Shown here in pieces: positions 8,202 through 15,768 of a stretch of 64,000 nt of DNA; position 1 is the stretch's first letter; each line of letters begins with the position of its first letter. The notes under the pieces are model-generated. The model did no database searches. It worked only from the letters and a program-made list of their open reading frames with translations, and had not been told where the DNA came from. Position numbers and translations under genes: made by a program. Source of the stretch: Bordetella parapertussis (GTDB lineage Bacteria > Pseudomonadota > Gammaproteobacteria > Burkholderiales > SG8-41); the NCBI GenBank assembly GCA_945861275.1, contig CAMATZ010000005.1, positions 100,214 through 164,213 on the forward strand, written 5' to 3'.

Positions 8202-9794
8202 ATGAATGGCATACACACCTTCGCAAGTGGCCTTGTCGTTGTTGCGGCATGCGGGTTTGCGGCCTCGGCTATCGCCCAGAAATCCGGGGGCATCCTCAAA
8301 GTACCGCTGCGAGAAAATCCGGGCAGCGTCTCCCTGGTGGAGGAATCCTCCATCTATACCAACCTGCCGTTGATGGGGGTGTTTAATAATCTGGTGCTGT
8401 TCGACCAGAACGACAAGATTGCGCGGCTGGAATCGATCAAGCCGGATCTCGCCACCGAGTGGTCATGGAGCGCCGACAATAAAGTAGTCACGTTCAAGCT
8501 GCGCGAAGGCGTGAAGTGGCACGACGGCAAACCGTTCACCAGCGCGGACGTCCAGTGCACCTGGGACACCATATTGGAGAAGCGCAATGCCAACTGGCGC
8601 AAGAACGTGCGCAAGGAGTGGTATCAAAACCTGAAGGAGGTAGCGGTCAATGGTCCGCATGAGGTGCGCTTCACGCTCGAGCGCCCGCAGCCGTCGTTCA
8701 TGTCGATGCTCGCGGTCGGTTGGTCCGCGGTGTATCCCTGCCATGTCGATGGGCGCGTAATGCGGCAAAAGCCGGTCGGCACCGGACCCTACAAGCTGGT
8801 GGAGTACAAGCCCAATGAGCTGATCCGGCTCGCCAGGAACACCGACTACTGGAAGCCAGGGTTGCCGTATCTCGACGGCATCGAATACCGTATCGTTCCC
8901 AGCCAGGCGACGCGCACGCTGGCGTTTGTCGCAGGCCAGTTCGACATTACCGGGCCCGGTGATGTAACACCCGCGATCCAGAAAGACCTCAAGGCGCAAG
9001 CGCCCAAAGCCCTGTGCGAGACCTACGCGTCGGCGGGAAGCTCTCACATCCTGATCAATCACAAGGCGCCGCAGATGCAGGATGCGCGGGTGCGCCAGGC
9101 CATTTCCCTGGCGCTTGATCGAAACATTTTTGTCGCATCTCAGCAGGGCCATGGCCGGGTGGGCGGCATCATGATGACGCCGCCACACGGCATGTGGGGA
9201 CTGACGCCGGAACAACTGGCAATCATTCCGGGCTTTGGCAAGGATATCGAGAAGAGCCGCGCGCAGGCACGCAAGCTGATGGAAGAAGCCGGTTACGGGC
9301 CCAACAAGAAGCTTAAGGTGACCTACATTACGCGCCAGGCCAATCCGGCCGTGTTAGGCGCGACGCTCGTCGCCGATCAGCTGCGCACGATCCATGTCGA
9401 GGGAGACGTCGACCCGAAAGATTACTCGTTATTCACCGGCATGCTGATGCAAGGCACTTACACGCTGGCGTTCCACGCCACCGGCAACGCCCTGGACGAC
9501 CCCGATATCATCCTCTATGAAAACTTCATGTGCAATTCACCGCGCAACTACACCAAGTATTGCAATAAGGACGTCGAGGCAAAGATCCATGAGCAGTCGC
9601 TGACGCTCGATCCCAAAAAACGCAAAGAGCTGGTGCAGCAAATCGATATCATGCTGCAGCGGGACAACGCAAAACCAACCTTATTCCAGACCCTGTTGAC
9701 GCAGTGCTGGCATCCGCACGTCAAGGGGTTCGTCAGGGGCAGCAACGGAAACTATGCGCACAATCGTTTGGAATCCGTGTGGCTGGACAAGTGA
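8202..9794 (+). CDS. ABC transporter substrate-binding protein, family 5 (peptide/opine type)
   Basis: A 530-residue periplasmic binding protein of the DppA/OppA class. The signal peptide (VVVAACGFAASAIAQ) is followed by GGILKVPL, and the family signature FKLREGVKWHDGKPFTSADV lies at about residues 99-118. Later landmarks are KPVGTGPYKLVEYKPNE and VRQAISLALDRN. It starts with AAGGAG upstream of ATG 8202. No permease or ATPase genes follow (next gene is convergent), so it is an orphan binding protein. Ligands in the family include peptides, opines and nickel; not resolved here. Confidence 0.9.
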   Translation: MNGIHTFASGLVVVAACGFAASAIAQKSGGILKVPLRENPGSVSLVEESSIYTNLPLMGVFNNLVLFDQNDKIARLESIKPDLATEWSWSADNKVVTFKLREGVKWHDGKPFTSADVQCTWDTILEKRNANWRKNVRKEWYQNLKEVAVNGPHEVRFTLERPQPSFMSMLAVGWSAVYPCHVDGRVMRQKPVGTGPYKLVEYKPNELIRLARNTDYWKPGLPYLDGIEYRIVPSQATRTLAFVAGQFDITGPGDVTPAIQKDLKAQAPKALCETYASAGSSHILINHKAPQMQDARVRQAISLALDRNIFVASQQGHGRVGGIMMTPPHGMWGLTPEQLAIIPGFGKDIEKSRAQARKLMEEAGYGPNKKLKVTYITRQANPAVLGATLVADQLRTIHVEGDVDPKDYSLFTGMLMQGTYTLAFHATGNALDDPDIILYENFMCNSPRNYTKYCNKDVEAKIHEQSLTLDPKKRKELVQQIDIMLQRDNAKPTLFQTLLTQCWHPHVKGFVRGSNGNYAHNRLESVWLDK

Positions 9795-9865
9795 AGCGCT
9801 TATGTCCCAAGCCGGCAACGCCGGCACCACACCACTTAAGGTCGTAGGGGCCGGGTAGCGGGAAA

Positions 9866-10282
9866 TTAAATCGGCGTTCGTTTGGGTGGCGGGACGCCAA
9901 CCACGGCCATGCGTATCGGTTCGCTGCCATTATTGAGCAGTTGATGCTCTACAACACCTGGCGGCATATGTATGGTGTCGCCGGGCCCCACTGCCTGCTC
10001 ATTGATTTCGTTGCTTGCGGTCTTCCACTGGATCACCCCGCGCCCGCTGAGTATGAAATAGATTTCCTCAAAATCCGCGGGGTATTCGACTTTGTAACCC
10101 TCTGTCGTGTATTTGGTATGCCTATGCCAATGGTGAGGGCTGTAGCCCGGACTCACTTCATCCACGTTGAAAAAGAGCTTCTCCGTGGCAAGGATTCTTT
10201 TTATCTGCCCGGCCTCTTTACCCTGGCCGCGTATATTCTGTGGCTGAACCTCATCCGACCTGACGATTTTTAGCTGCGCCAT
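9866..10282 (-). CDS. Small single-domain cupin
   Basis: A 138-residue beta-barrel cupin. Motif 1 contains the metal-ligand cluster SPHHWHRHTKYTTEG with a Glu in EEIYFILSGRG, and motif 2 is PGDTIHMPPGVVEHQLLN. No signal peptide. It ends opposite the binding-protein gene and lies 22 bp after the CapA-like gene on the same strand (which is upstream in transcription), so the two may be cotranscribed. Start ATG 10282 has AAGGAG five bases upstream. Enzymatic or ligand-sensing role cannot be told apart. Confidence 0.82.
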   Translation of the reverse strand: MAQLKIVRSDEVQPQNIRGQGKEAGQIKRILATEKLFFNVDEVSPGYSPHHWHRHTKYTTEGYKVEYPADFEEIYFILSGRGVIQWKTASNEINEQAVGPGDTIHMPPGVVEHQLLNNGSEPIRMAVVGVPPPKRTPI

Positions 10283-10304
10283 TCAATTCTCCTTGAACCA
10301 ACCT

Positions 10305-11345
10305 CTACGTTTTTTGAATCTCCAGTTCCATGCCCTTCGCCACCAGTTTCGTACCCAGTTTGGCGCCGCGCATATTGAGCTCGCCGAGTTCCGCACCTTC
10401 CTTGGCCGGGTCGCAAAAGTAGGTTTCGTTCACATTGTTGTGGCGCACGAATTTGATCCTGACTTTGGAAATGGCTTTATTCTCCACACTGACCAGCCCG
10501 ATCATGCCCAGCCAGTCGCCGTGCGCGATGCCGCCATGACCGGTGTGGAACGAGAAACTGCCCAGACCGTAGAGTATGGTTTTACCCTGATAAATTTCCG
10601 TCGGCAGCGAATAGTGCGGGCCGTGGCCCATCACGATATCCGCGCCGCTGTCGATGGCGGCGTGCGCGATCATGGGCATGTAGTCGAGCACGTCCTTGCG
10701 CAGGCCCCAGTGGCAAGAGGCGACCAGAATATCGACTTGCTTGCGCAGCGCAGCGACGTCGTCCTTGAACAATTGCAGGTGTTTGGCATCGGGCCAGGTC
10801 AAAATCTCGGGCGGAATGCCGGGACGGTTCGCCGGTGGAACTTCAGGACGCGTTTTGTGCATCGGCAATTGGTATGCCGTATGCCCTCTGATGGTGGCGA
10901 CGCCGGCGGTGTGCGCGGTGGCTTCGTGATTGGTGGGCCAGTAGACTGAAGTGCGCTGCAGGAAGCCATAACGCACGCCATTTTTTTCAATGATCACTGG
11001 CGCGTAGGCTGCAGCGCGATTGGCGCCGGCGCCGGTATGCCGGACGCCGATTTCGTCGAGCCGTGCAACCGACGCATTGATCGCCGCTTCGCCGTAGTTG
11101 ACGTTGTTGGCGATGCCCACCGCGTCGATGCCCGCGTATTTGAGTGATTCACCCGCCGCGCCGGGCGTGGCGAAGAAACCTTCGTTGTCCCACACCTGTC
11201 CGCCCGGCGGCGCGTAGAGGCAGCACTCCATGTTGCTGAAGCGCACATCCGCCGCTTTGAATTCGTCGATGGTTTTGCGAAACGGCACGGTCGGATCGAT
11301 GACGTTCATCAGGTTGATGTCACCGGTGAGTATGAGTTGGGCCAT
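10305..11345 (-). CDS. CapA-family protein (metallophosphoesterase-like)
   Basis: A 346-residue CapA-like protein. It starts MAQLILTGDINLMN, with the family GD motif, and has NMECCL, a GIANNVNYGEAA block and a later MGHGPHYSLPTEIY and YGLGSFSF. In typical CapA proteins the middle motif is ANNHxxDYG; here the His is Val, so one expected metal ligand is missing. No signal peptide. The start at 11345 has AAAGGA upstream; a longer frame to 11459 would run into the neighbouring gene's end. Downstream is the cupin. CapA proteins act in poly-gamma-glutamate work, but many homologues are uncharacterised. Confidence 0.82.
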   Translation of the reverse strand: MAQLILTGDINLMNVIDPTVPFRKTIDEFKAADVRFSNMECCLYAPPGGQVWDNEGFFATPGAAGESLKYAGIDAVGIANNVNYGEAAINASVARLDEIGVRHTGAGANRAAAYAPVIIEKNGVRYGFLQRTSVYWPTNHEATAHTAGVATIRGHTAYQLPMHKTRPEVPPANRPGIPPEILTWPDAKHLQLFKDDVAALRKQVDILVASCHWGLRKDVLDYMPMIAHAAIDSGADIVMGHGPHYSLPTEIYQGKTILYGLGSFSFHTGHGGIAHGDWLGMIGLVSVENKAISKVRIKFVRHNNVNETYFCDPAKEGAELGELNMRGAKLGTKLVAKGMELEIQKT

Positions 11346-11377
11346 GCGGGTTCCTTTGCTGAGGTAAGGCGAGGTAC

Positions 11378-11408
11378 GTCCGATTCTAGTCAATAGACTA
11401 TATCGGAC
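11378..11408. promoter_or_regulatory. 31-bp nested palindrome upstream of the CapA-like gene
   Basis: GTCCGAT (11378-11384) pairs with ATCGGAC (11402-11408) and, inside, TAGTC (11387-11391) pairs with GACTA (11396-11400) around AATA. The site lies 33 bp before the CapA-like start and 50 bp beyond the stop of the PLP-enzyme gene. It resembles an operator of a dimeric regulator (the FadR/GntR kind often uses such short half-sites) more than a terminator, because no T-tract follows. Function is inference. Confidence 0.5.
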
Positions 11409-11458
11409 ACAATGTACGTGATTAAATCGTTTGCATTGTGGACGATGGCCGCAACCCA

Positions 11459-12613
11459 TTACGCTCCAGGGTCACGCGCCCGCAATTCAAGCAGTTGCCC
11501 GATTTTCTCCGACGCTTTCAACCCAGTGCCCGTCAGCACCAGCACCGTCGATTCATGGGGCTTGATCGCGCCGCTGGTCAGCAACTGCGTCAAGCCAGCC
11601 CCCGCGGCAGCCGATGTCGGCTCGACATAAAGCCCCTTGCGCGCGAGCACGCCGAGCGCGGCCACAATCTCGTCCTCGGTAACGGCCACAATGCTGCCAC
11701 CGGAGTTGCGCACCGCACGCAGCGCCTCGGCCACGCGCGTGGGCCTGGATGAAGCGATACCTTCGGCGATGGTCGGCGTCACTTGCGTCGCCACAAGATG
11801 TTCAACACCGGCCTGCCATGCGTTGAAGTACGGCGCGCAATTCGCAGCCTGCACGCCGAAGATACGTGGCATTTTCGCAATCTCGCCGTTGCGCACGAGT
11901 TCGCCAAAGCCGCGTTCGCAGCCGGCGACGTTGCTGCCGTAGCCCAGCGGCACGACCACGTTATCCGGCGCCTTGAAGCCCAATTGCTCCCACAACTCGT
12001 AGGCCAGCGTCTTGGTGCCTTCGGCGAAGAATGGTTGCCAGTTGTGGCTGGCATAAAAAATCTCGCGGCTCATGCGTAACGCGGCATCGGCCACGTCCTG
12101 ACGCGTGCCGCGTATGGTCAGCACATCCGCGCCGCCCGCGGCGATTTGCGCGATCTTGGGATACGACGCGGTCTCGGGCACTAGTATGCGGCAGCGCATG
12201 CCCGCCGCGGCGGCATACGACGACAAAGATGCGCCCGCATTGCCGGATGAATCTTCCAGTACGTTGTCGATGCCTCGGCTCTTGAGGTAACTCACCAACA
12301 CCGTCATGCCGCGATCCTTGAACGAGCCGGTCGGCATCATGAACTCCAGCTTGAACATCACCTGTGCGCGGTGTTGGCCGCTGCGCCACTCGCCGCCGGT
12401 GAGCGGCGTCCAGCCTTCGCCCAGGGTCACGGCATGCTTATCGTCTACCGCGATGGCTTTGGCGTAGCGCCACACCGAGTAGCGCGAGGTTTGAATATCG
12501 CTGCGCATCAATCCCGGTGAGGGACTGAGATTGAGATAACCGCCGCTGTCGGAACACCAGCGGGCGCTGTCAAGCGGGTAGGTAGCGCCAGTGGCGGGGT
12601 CTATGTAATTCAT
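11459..12613 (-). CDS. Threonine synthase-like PLP enzyme (fold type II)
   Basis: A 384-residue tryptophan-synthase-beta-fold enzyme. The PLP lysine is in PTGSFKDRGMTVL (about residue 99), the phosphate loop includes SSGNAGASLSSYAAA, and PLGYGSNVAGCERG follows. The N-terminus TLGEGWTPL is typical of threonine synthases and related ammonia-lyases. Start ATG 12613 has AGGAAG seven bases upstream and overlaps the stop of the preceding aminotransferase gene (ATGA), showing translational coupling. True threonine synthesis is doubtful given the catabolic neighbours; it might act on another beta- or gamma-substituted amino acid. Confidence 0.82.
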   Translation of the reverse strand: MNYIDPATGATYPLDSARWCSDSGGYLNLSPSPGLMRSDIQTSRYSVWRYAKAIAVDDKHAVTLGEGWTPLTGGEWRSGQHRAQVMFKLEFMMPTGSFKDRGMTVLVSYLKSRGIDNVLEDSSGNAGASLSSYAAAAGMRCRILVPETASYPKIAQIAAGGADVLTIRGTRQDVADAALRMSREIFYASHNWQPFFAEGTKTLAYELWEQLGFKAPDNVVVPLGYGSNVAGCERGFGELVRNGEIAKMPRIFGVQAANCAPYFNAWQAGVEHLVATQVTPTIAEGIASSRPTRVAEALRAVRNSGGSIVAVTEDEIVAALGVLARKGLYVEPTSAAAGAGLTQLLTSGAIKPHESTVLVLTGTGLKASEKIGQLLELRARDPGA

Positions 12614-13803
12614 GCAAGAAACTTCCTGCTCAATTCCAGCACCCGGTTCACATCATCCAGGTTGTTATACGCATGCAGTGAAAACCGCAGCAGGCCGCGG
12701 CGTATCGACAGCTTCACCTGATGGTCGCCGAGATATTGATACAGTCCGTTGAAGCGCGCATCGTCGCTACCATAATGATTAGCGCTCATGTTGCCGATGG
12801 TCACGATGCCCGCGAGATGCGCACCGGGTTTGCCGCCCACCACCGGCACGCCCATATCGAGGTAGCCCTGTACCAACGCATGCGACAGCCCCGTCACATG
12901 ACGTTCAATACGCTCGGTGCCGATATCCAGCAACTGCTTCATCGAGGCATCCACCGCTGCCGTCGCTGCAAAGTTGTAATTGCCCAGATCGAAGCGGCGC
13001 GCGCCCTCGGCTAATTTGAATGACAAGTCACCCAGGGCGGCCTCATGCGCATCACCCAGATCAACACCAAAGCGCGCGAGATACACCGGCTGCATCCTGT
13101 CCGCCCATTCGCGCCGCAGATAGAGAAAGCCCATGCCGTAGAGTCCCAGCAATCCCTTCTGGGTGGACACCGACAACGCATCGATATTCGCCAGTTTGAC
13201 ATTCGTATGCAGCTTACCCGCCGACTGTGCGGCATCCACCAGAAACAGCACGCCGCGCTCACGGCAGGCTTTGCCCAGCGCGTTGATGTCAGTACGAAAG
13301 CCCGGCGCGAAAGTCACCGTGGACACGGTGGCGCAGCGCGTGCGCGCATCCATATGCCTGATCATTTCATCAATCGGGATGTGGTTATCGCGCGGCTTGA
13401 CCATGCGTACCTCGACACCGAAGCGCTGCAGATTCAGCCACGGATAGACATTGTTGGGGTGCTCCAACTCCGGGCACAGCACCACGTTGTCACCCGCCTT
13501 CCAGGCAATGCCGGTGGCCACCATGTTGAGGCCTTCGGAGATATTTTTGGTGTAGGTGATCTCCGCCGGGTCCGCGTTCATCAGTTGCGCGAAGCGCCCG
13601 CGCGCGCGCTCGATCAGCGCGAAGAAACGGTCTTTGTCGCCGCCATTCATCATGCGATCATCGAGATGCGCGTCGAGCGCCGCGCGCGTCTCGCGCGACA
13701 GCACGCCGCGCGCCGCGACATCCATATAGGTCCATTTTTCGAGTGCGGGGAAGCCCGCGCGAAAGGCGCTGAACACATCGAATTCGGTGTTGGGTTTATT
13801 CAT
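12610..13803 (-). CDS. Class V aminotransferase-like PLP enzyme
   Basis: A 397-residue fold type I protein related to cysteine desulfurases and isopenicillin epimerases. Visible elements: YTKNISEGLNMVATGI (cofactor phosphate site), ELEHPNNVYPWLNL, VDAAQSAGKLHTNV (Asp contacting the PLP ring) and the Schiff-base Lys in STQKGLLGLYGMG (about residue 207). Start ATG 13803 has TGGAG upstream. It is the first gene of an operon with the threonine-synthase-like gene, with which it overlaps by 4 bp. Activity could be desulfurase, lyase or epimerase; not resolved. Confidence 0.83.
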   Translation of the reverse strand: MNKPNTEFDVFSAFRAGFPALEKWTYMDVAARGVLSRETRAALDAHLDDRMMNGGDKDRFFALIERARGRFAQLMNADPAEITYTKNISEGLNMVATGIAWKAGDNVVLCPELEHPNNVYPWLNLQRFGVEVRMVKPRDNHIPIDEMIRHMDARTRCATVSTVTFAPGFRTDINALGKACRERGVLFLVDAAQSAGKLHTNVKLANIDALSVSTQKGLLGLYGMGFLYLRREWADRMQPVYLARFGVDLGDAHEAALGDLSFKLAEGARRFDLGNYNFAATAAVDASMKQLLDIGTERIERHVTGLSHALVQGYLDMGVPVVGGKPGAHLAGIVTIGNMSANHYGSDDARFNGLYQYLGDHQVKLSIRRGLLRFSLHAYNNLDDVNRVLELSRKFLA

Positions 13804-13838
13804 GATGCACGCTCCATGACGACAATAATATGCCCACC

Positions 13839-13920
13839 GTCGTTCCCGCGCAGGCGGGAACCCACAGGGAAATGACTATGGCAACGGTGTTATGGGTTCC
13901 CGCCGTCGCGGGAACGACAG
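13839..13920. repeat. Dispersed palindromic repeat (CGTTCCCGC family)
   Basis: Left arm GTCGTTCCCGCGCAGGCGGG (13839-13858, continuing to CCCA) faces right arm TGGGTTCCCGCCGTCGCGGG (from 13893, ending ACGACAG at 13920). Same family as copies at 15641-15719, 30728-30757 and 33608-33691. It separates the PLP operon from the hydantoinase genes. Confidence 0.85.
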
Positions 13921-13929
13921 TTGGTTTTT

Positions 13930-15600
13930 TCATGAGCCTTCAAGATAGATCCGGGATGAATAGTCCGGTGAGATGCGGCCTTCAATAACGTCCTTTTCAA
14001 TTGCGGTAATAGTACGCTGTTTCGCTTCGCCGTAGCCGGCGCCCGCAGGGGTGCAGATACGCAACACGCTGCCGCGTGGCAACGGCACATCGGCAGCCGC
14101 CGAGGGCAGCTTTTGCTCCTGCGGCGTATCGGGGTTCAGCACAAACGCGCCACACGCACCCGCGCCGCCGCCCGCCATCCCCTTTGCCGCCACATGCTGC
14201 CGCTCCGACGACAGGCTCACCACGATATCGTCGGCCAACACGCGGTAATCGCGGACCACGCCCGCACCGCCGCGATACTGGCCGGGGCCGGACGACTCAT
14301 CCCACAGCGCATAACGTTCCACGCGAAACGGATACGCATGCTCCAGCGCCTCGGACGGCAGGTTTGACGAACCCGAGGCATGCACACGCACGCCATCCAC
14401 ACCGTCGCGATGGGCGCGCGCCCCCATGCCACCGGCCACGGTTTCGTAATCGACAAAATAGATGCCGCTGCGCGGATCGGTGCCCGACAACACAAACAGA
14501 TGGTGCGGCCCGCTGCCCGCCAATGCCTTGTCCGGCATCGCCTGCGACAGCGCATTTGCAATCACGTCGCCCAGCACGCTGGCGGAAATGGAACGGCAGC
14601 CAATCGCAGCCGGCGGCACCGGCCCCACCACGCAGCCCGGCGGCGCGTGGATGTGCAGCGTGCGATAGTAGCCGGCGTTGGCCGGCACTTCGGGGTCGAG
14701 CATCGCCTTGGCCACGGTGTAGACGGTGGCGAGCAGCGCGCGATACGGAATGTTGCGCGCGCTTTCGAGTTGTTTGCCCGAGCCGGTGAAATCGAAATCC
14801 ATGCGGCCATTGCCGATGGTGAGTGCAAGTTTGATGGCGCAGGTTTCGCCGTCGGTATTGCCATCGAGATAATCTTCCGCCACATAGCGCCCGCGCGGCA
14901 AGCGCTTGATCGCGGCACGAAAGCGCCGCTCGGTAAAATCCAGATACCCAGCGATGGCTTCCTGCGTGTCCTTAATACCGTAGCGATCAAACAATTGCAG
15001 CACGCTGCGCGCACCCACGGTGTTGGCGGCAAACTGCGCATGCAAATCGCCGACACGTTCATCGGGCGTGCGCGAATTGAGCAAAATGATGTCGAACACA
15101 TCGCGATTGATCTTGCCTGCACGCAGGATGCGCACCGGCGGAATGCGCAAGCCTTCCTGATAAATCGACTTGCACACCGCCGCTTCGGAGCCCGGCACCA
15201 TGCCGCCGACGTCGGCGTGGTGCGCGATGTTGGCAACGAACGCGATGATTTTTTTACCCGCAAACACCGGCGCGATGACGTTGATGTCGGGTAAATGCGT
15301 GCCGCCGCCGTTATAGGGGTCATTGGCGACGAACATGTCGCCGGGCAGGATTTCGCCCATGGGAAAGCGCTTCAGAATTTCATCCACTGCACCGACCATC
15401 GACCCCAGATGGATCGGCACGCGCTGCGCCAGCGCGATTACTTCGCCCGCCACATCAAATATCGCCGTCGAGCAGTCCGCACGCTCCTTGATGTTGGGCG
15501 AAAACGCGGTGCGCATCAGCGTTGCGCCCATTTCCTCGGCGGTGGCGAGCAGGAAGCGCGCGATGACTTCGGATTTAATGGGATCGATTTTGCGTTTCAT
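13930..15600 (-). CDS. Hydantoinase B/oxoprolinase-type subunit
   Basis: A 556-residue HyuB-type subunit. Landmarks: SPNIKERADCSTAIFD near the N-terminus, LPGDMFVANDPYNGGGTHLPD (about residues 82-102; shown up to the first 20), and RGGAGVVRDYRVLADD toward the end. The family with HyuA opens cyclic imides or 5-oxoproline with ATP. I chose ATG 15600 (MKRKIDPIKSEVIA); the frame continues upstream to 15687, but that part is only translated repeat sequence. It lies 168 bp after hyuA on the same strand with a repeat between, so coupling is plausible. Substrate unknown. Confidence 0.88.
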   Translation of the reverse strand: MKRKIDPIKSEVIARFLLATAEEMGATLMRTAFSPNIKERADCSTAIFDVAGEVIALAQRVPIHLGSMVGAVDEILKRFPMGEILPGDMFVANDPYNGGGTHLPDINVIAPVFAGKKIIAFVANIAHHADVGGMVPGSEAAVCKSIYQEGLRIPPVRILRAGKINRDVFDIILLNSRTPDERVGDLHAQFAANTVGARSVLQLFDRYGIKDTQEAIAGYLDFTERRFRAAIKRLPRGRYVAEDYLDGNTDGETCAIKLALTIGNGRMDFDFTGSGKQLESARNIPYRALLATVYTVAKAMLDPEVPANAGYYRTLHIHAPPGCVVGPVPPAAIGCRSISASVLGDVIANALSQAMPDKALAGSGPHHLFVLSGTDPRSGIYFVDYETVAGGMGARAHRDGVDGVRVHASGSSNLPSEALEHAYPFRVERYALWDESSGPGQYRGGAGVVRDYRVLADDIVVSLSSERQHVAAKGMAGGGAGACGAFVLNPDTPQEQKLPSAAADVPLPRGSVLRICTPAGAGYGEAKQRTITAIEKDVIEGRISPDYSSRIYLEGS

Positions 15601-15640
15601 TTTTCGTTTACCGATTTTACGACAGTCAATTACCAACACT

Positions 15641-15719
15641 GTCGTTCCCGCGCAGGCGGGAACCCATAACACCGTGCCATAGGGCACACCCTATGGATTC
15701 CCGCCTGCGCGGGAATGAC
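15641..15719. repeat. Dispersed palindromic repeat with dRS3-like core
   Basis: Left arm 15641-15665 (GTCGTTCCCGCGCAGGCGGG plus AACCC), right arm 15695-15719. The right arm contains ATTCCCGCCTGCGCGGGAAT (15697-15716), which fits the neisserial dRS3 consensus ATTCCC-N8-GGGAAT. It sits between hyuA and hyuB. Confidence 0.85.
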
Positions 15720-15768
15720 AAGTCAGACTAATATAAGCTTGTATGTCATCTCGTCTTTCGCGCCCGCT

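Noticed and set aside
13930..15687. Extended N-terminus of the hydantoinase B subunit up to 15687
   Set aside because: The extra 29 residues translate a dispersed palindromic repeat; the natural start is 15600. The same was found for hydantoinase A (17901) and for the hypothetical protein at 29130.
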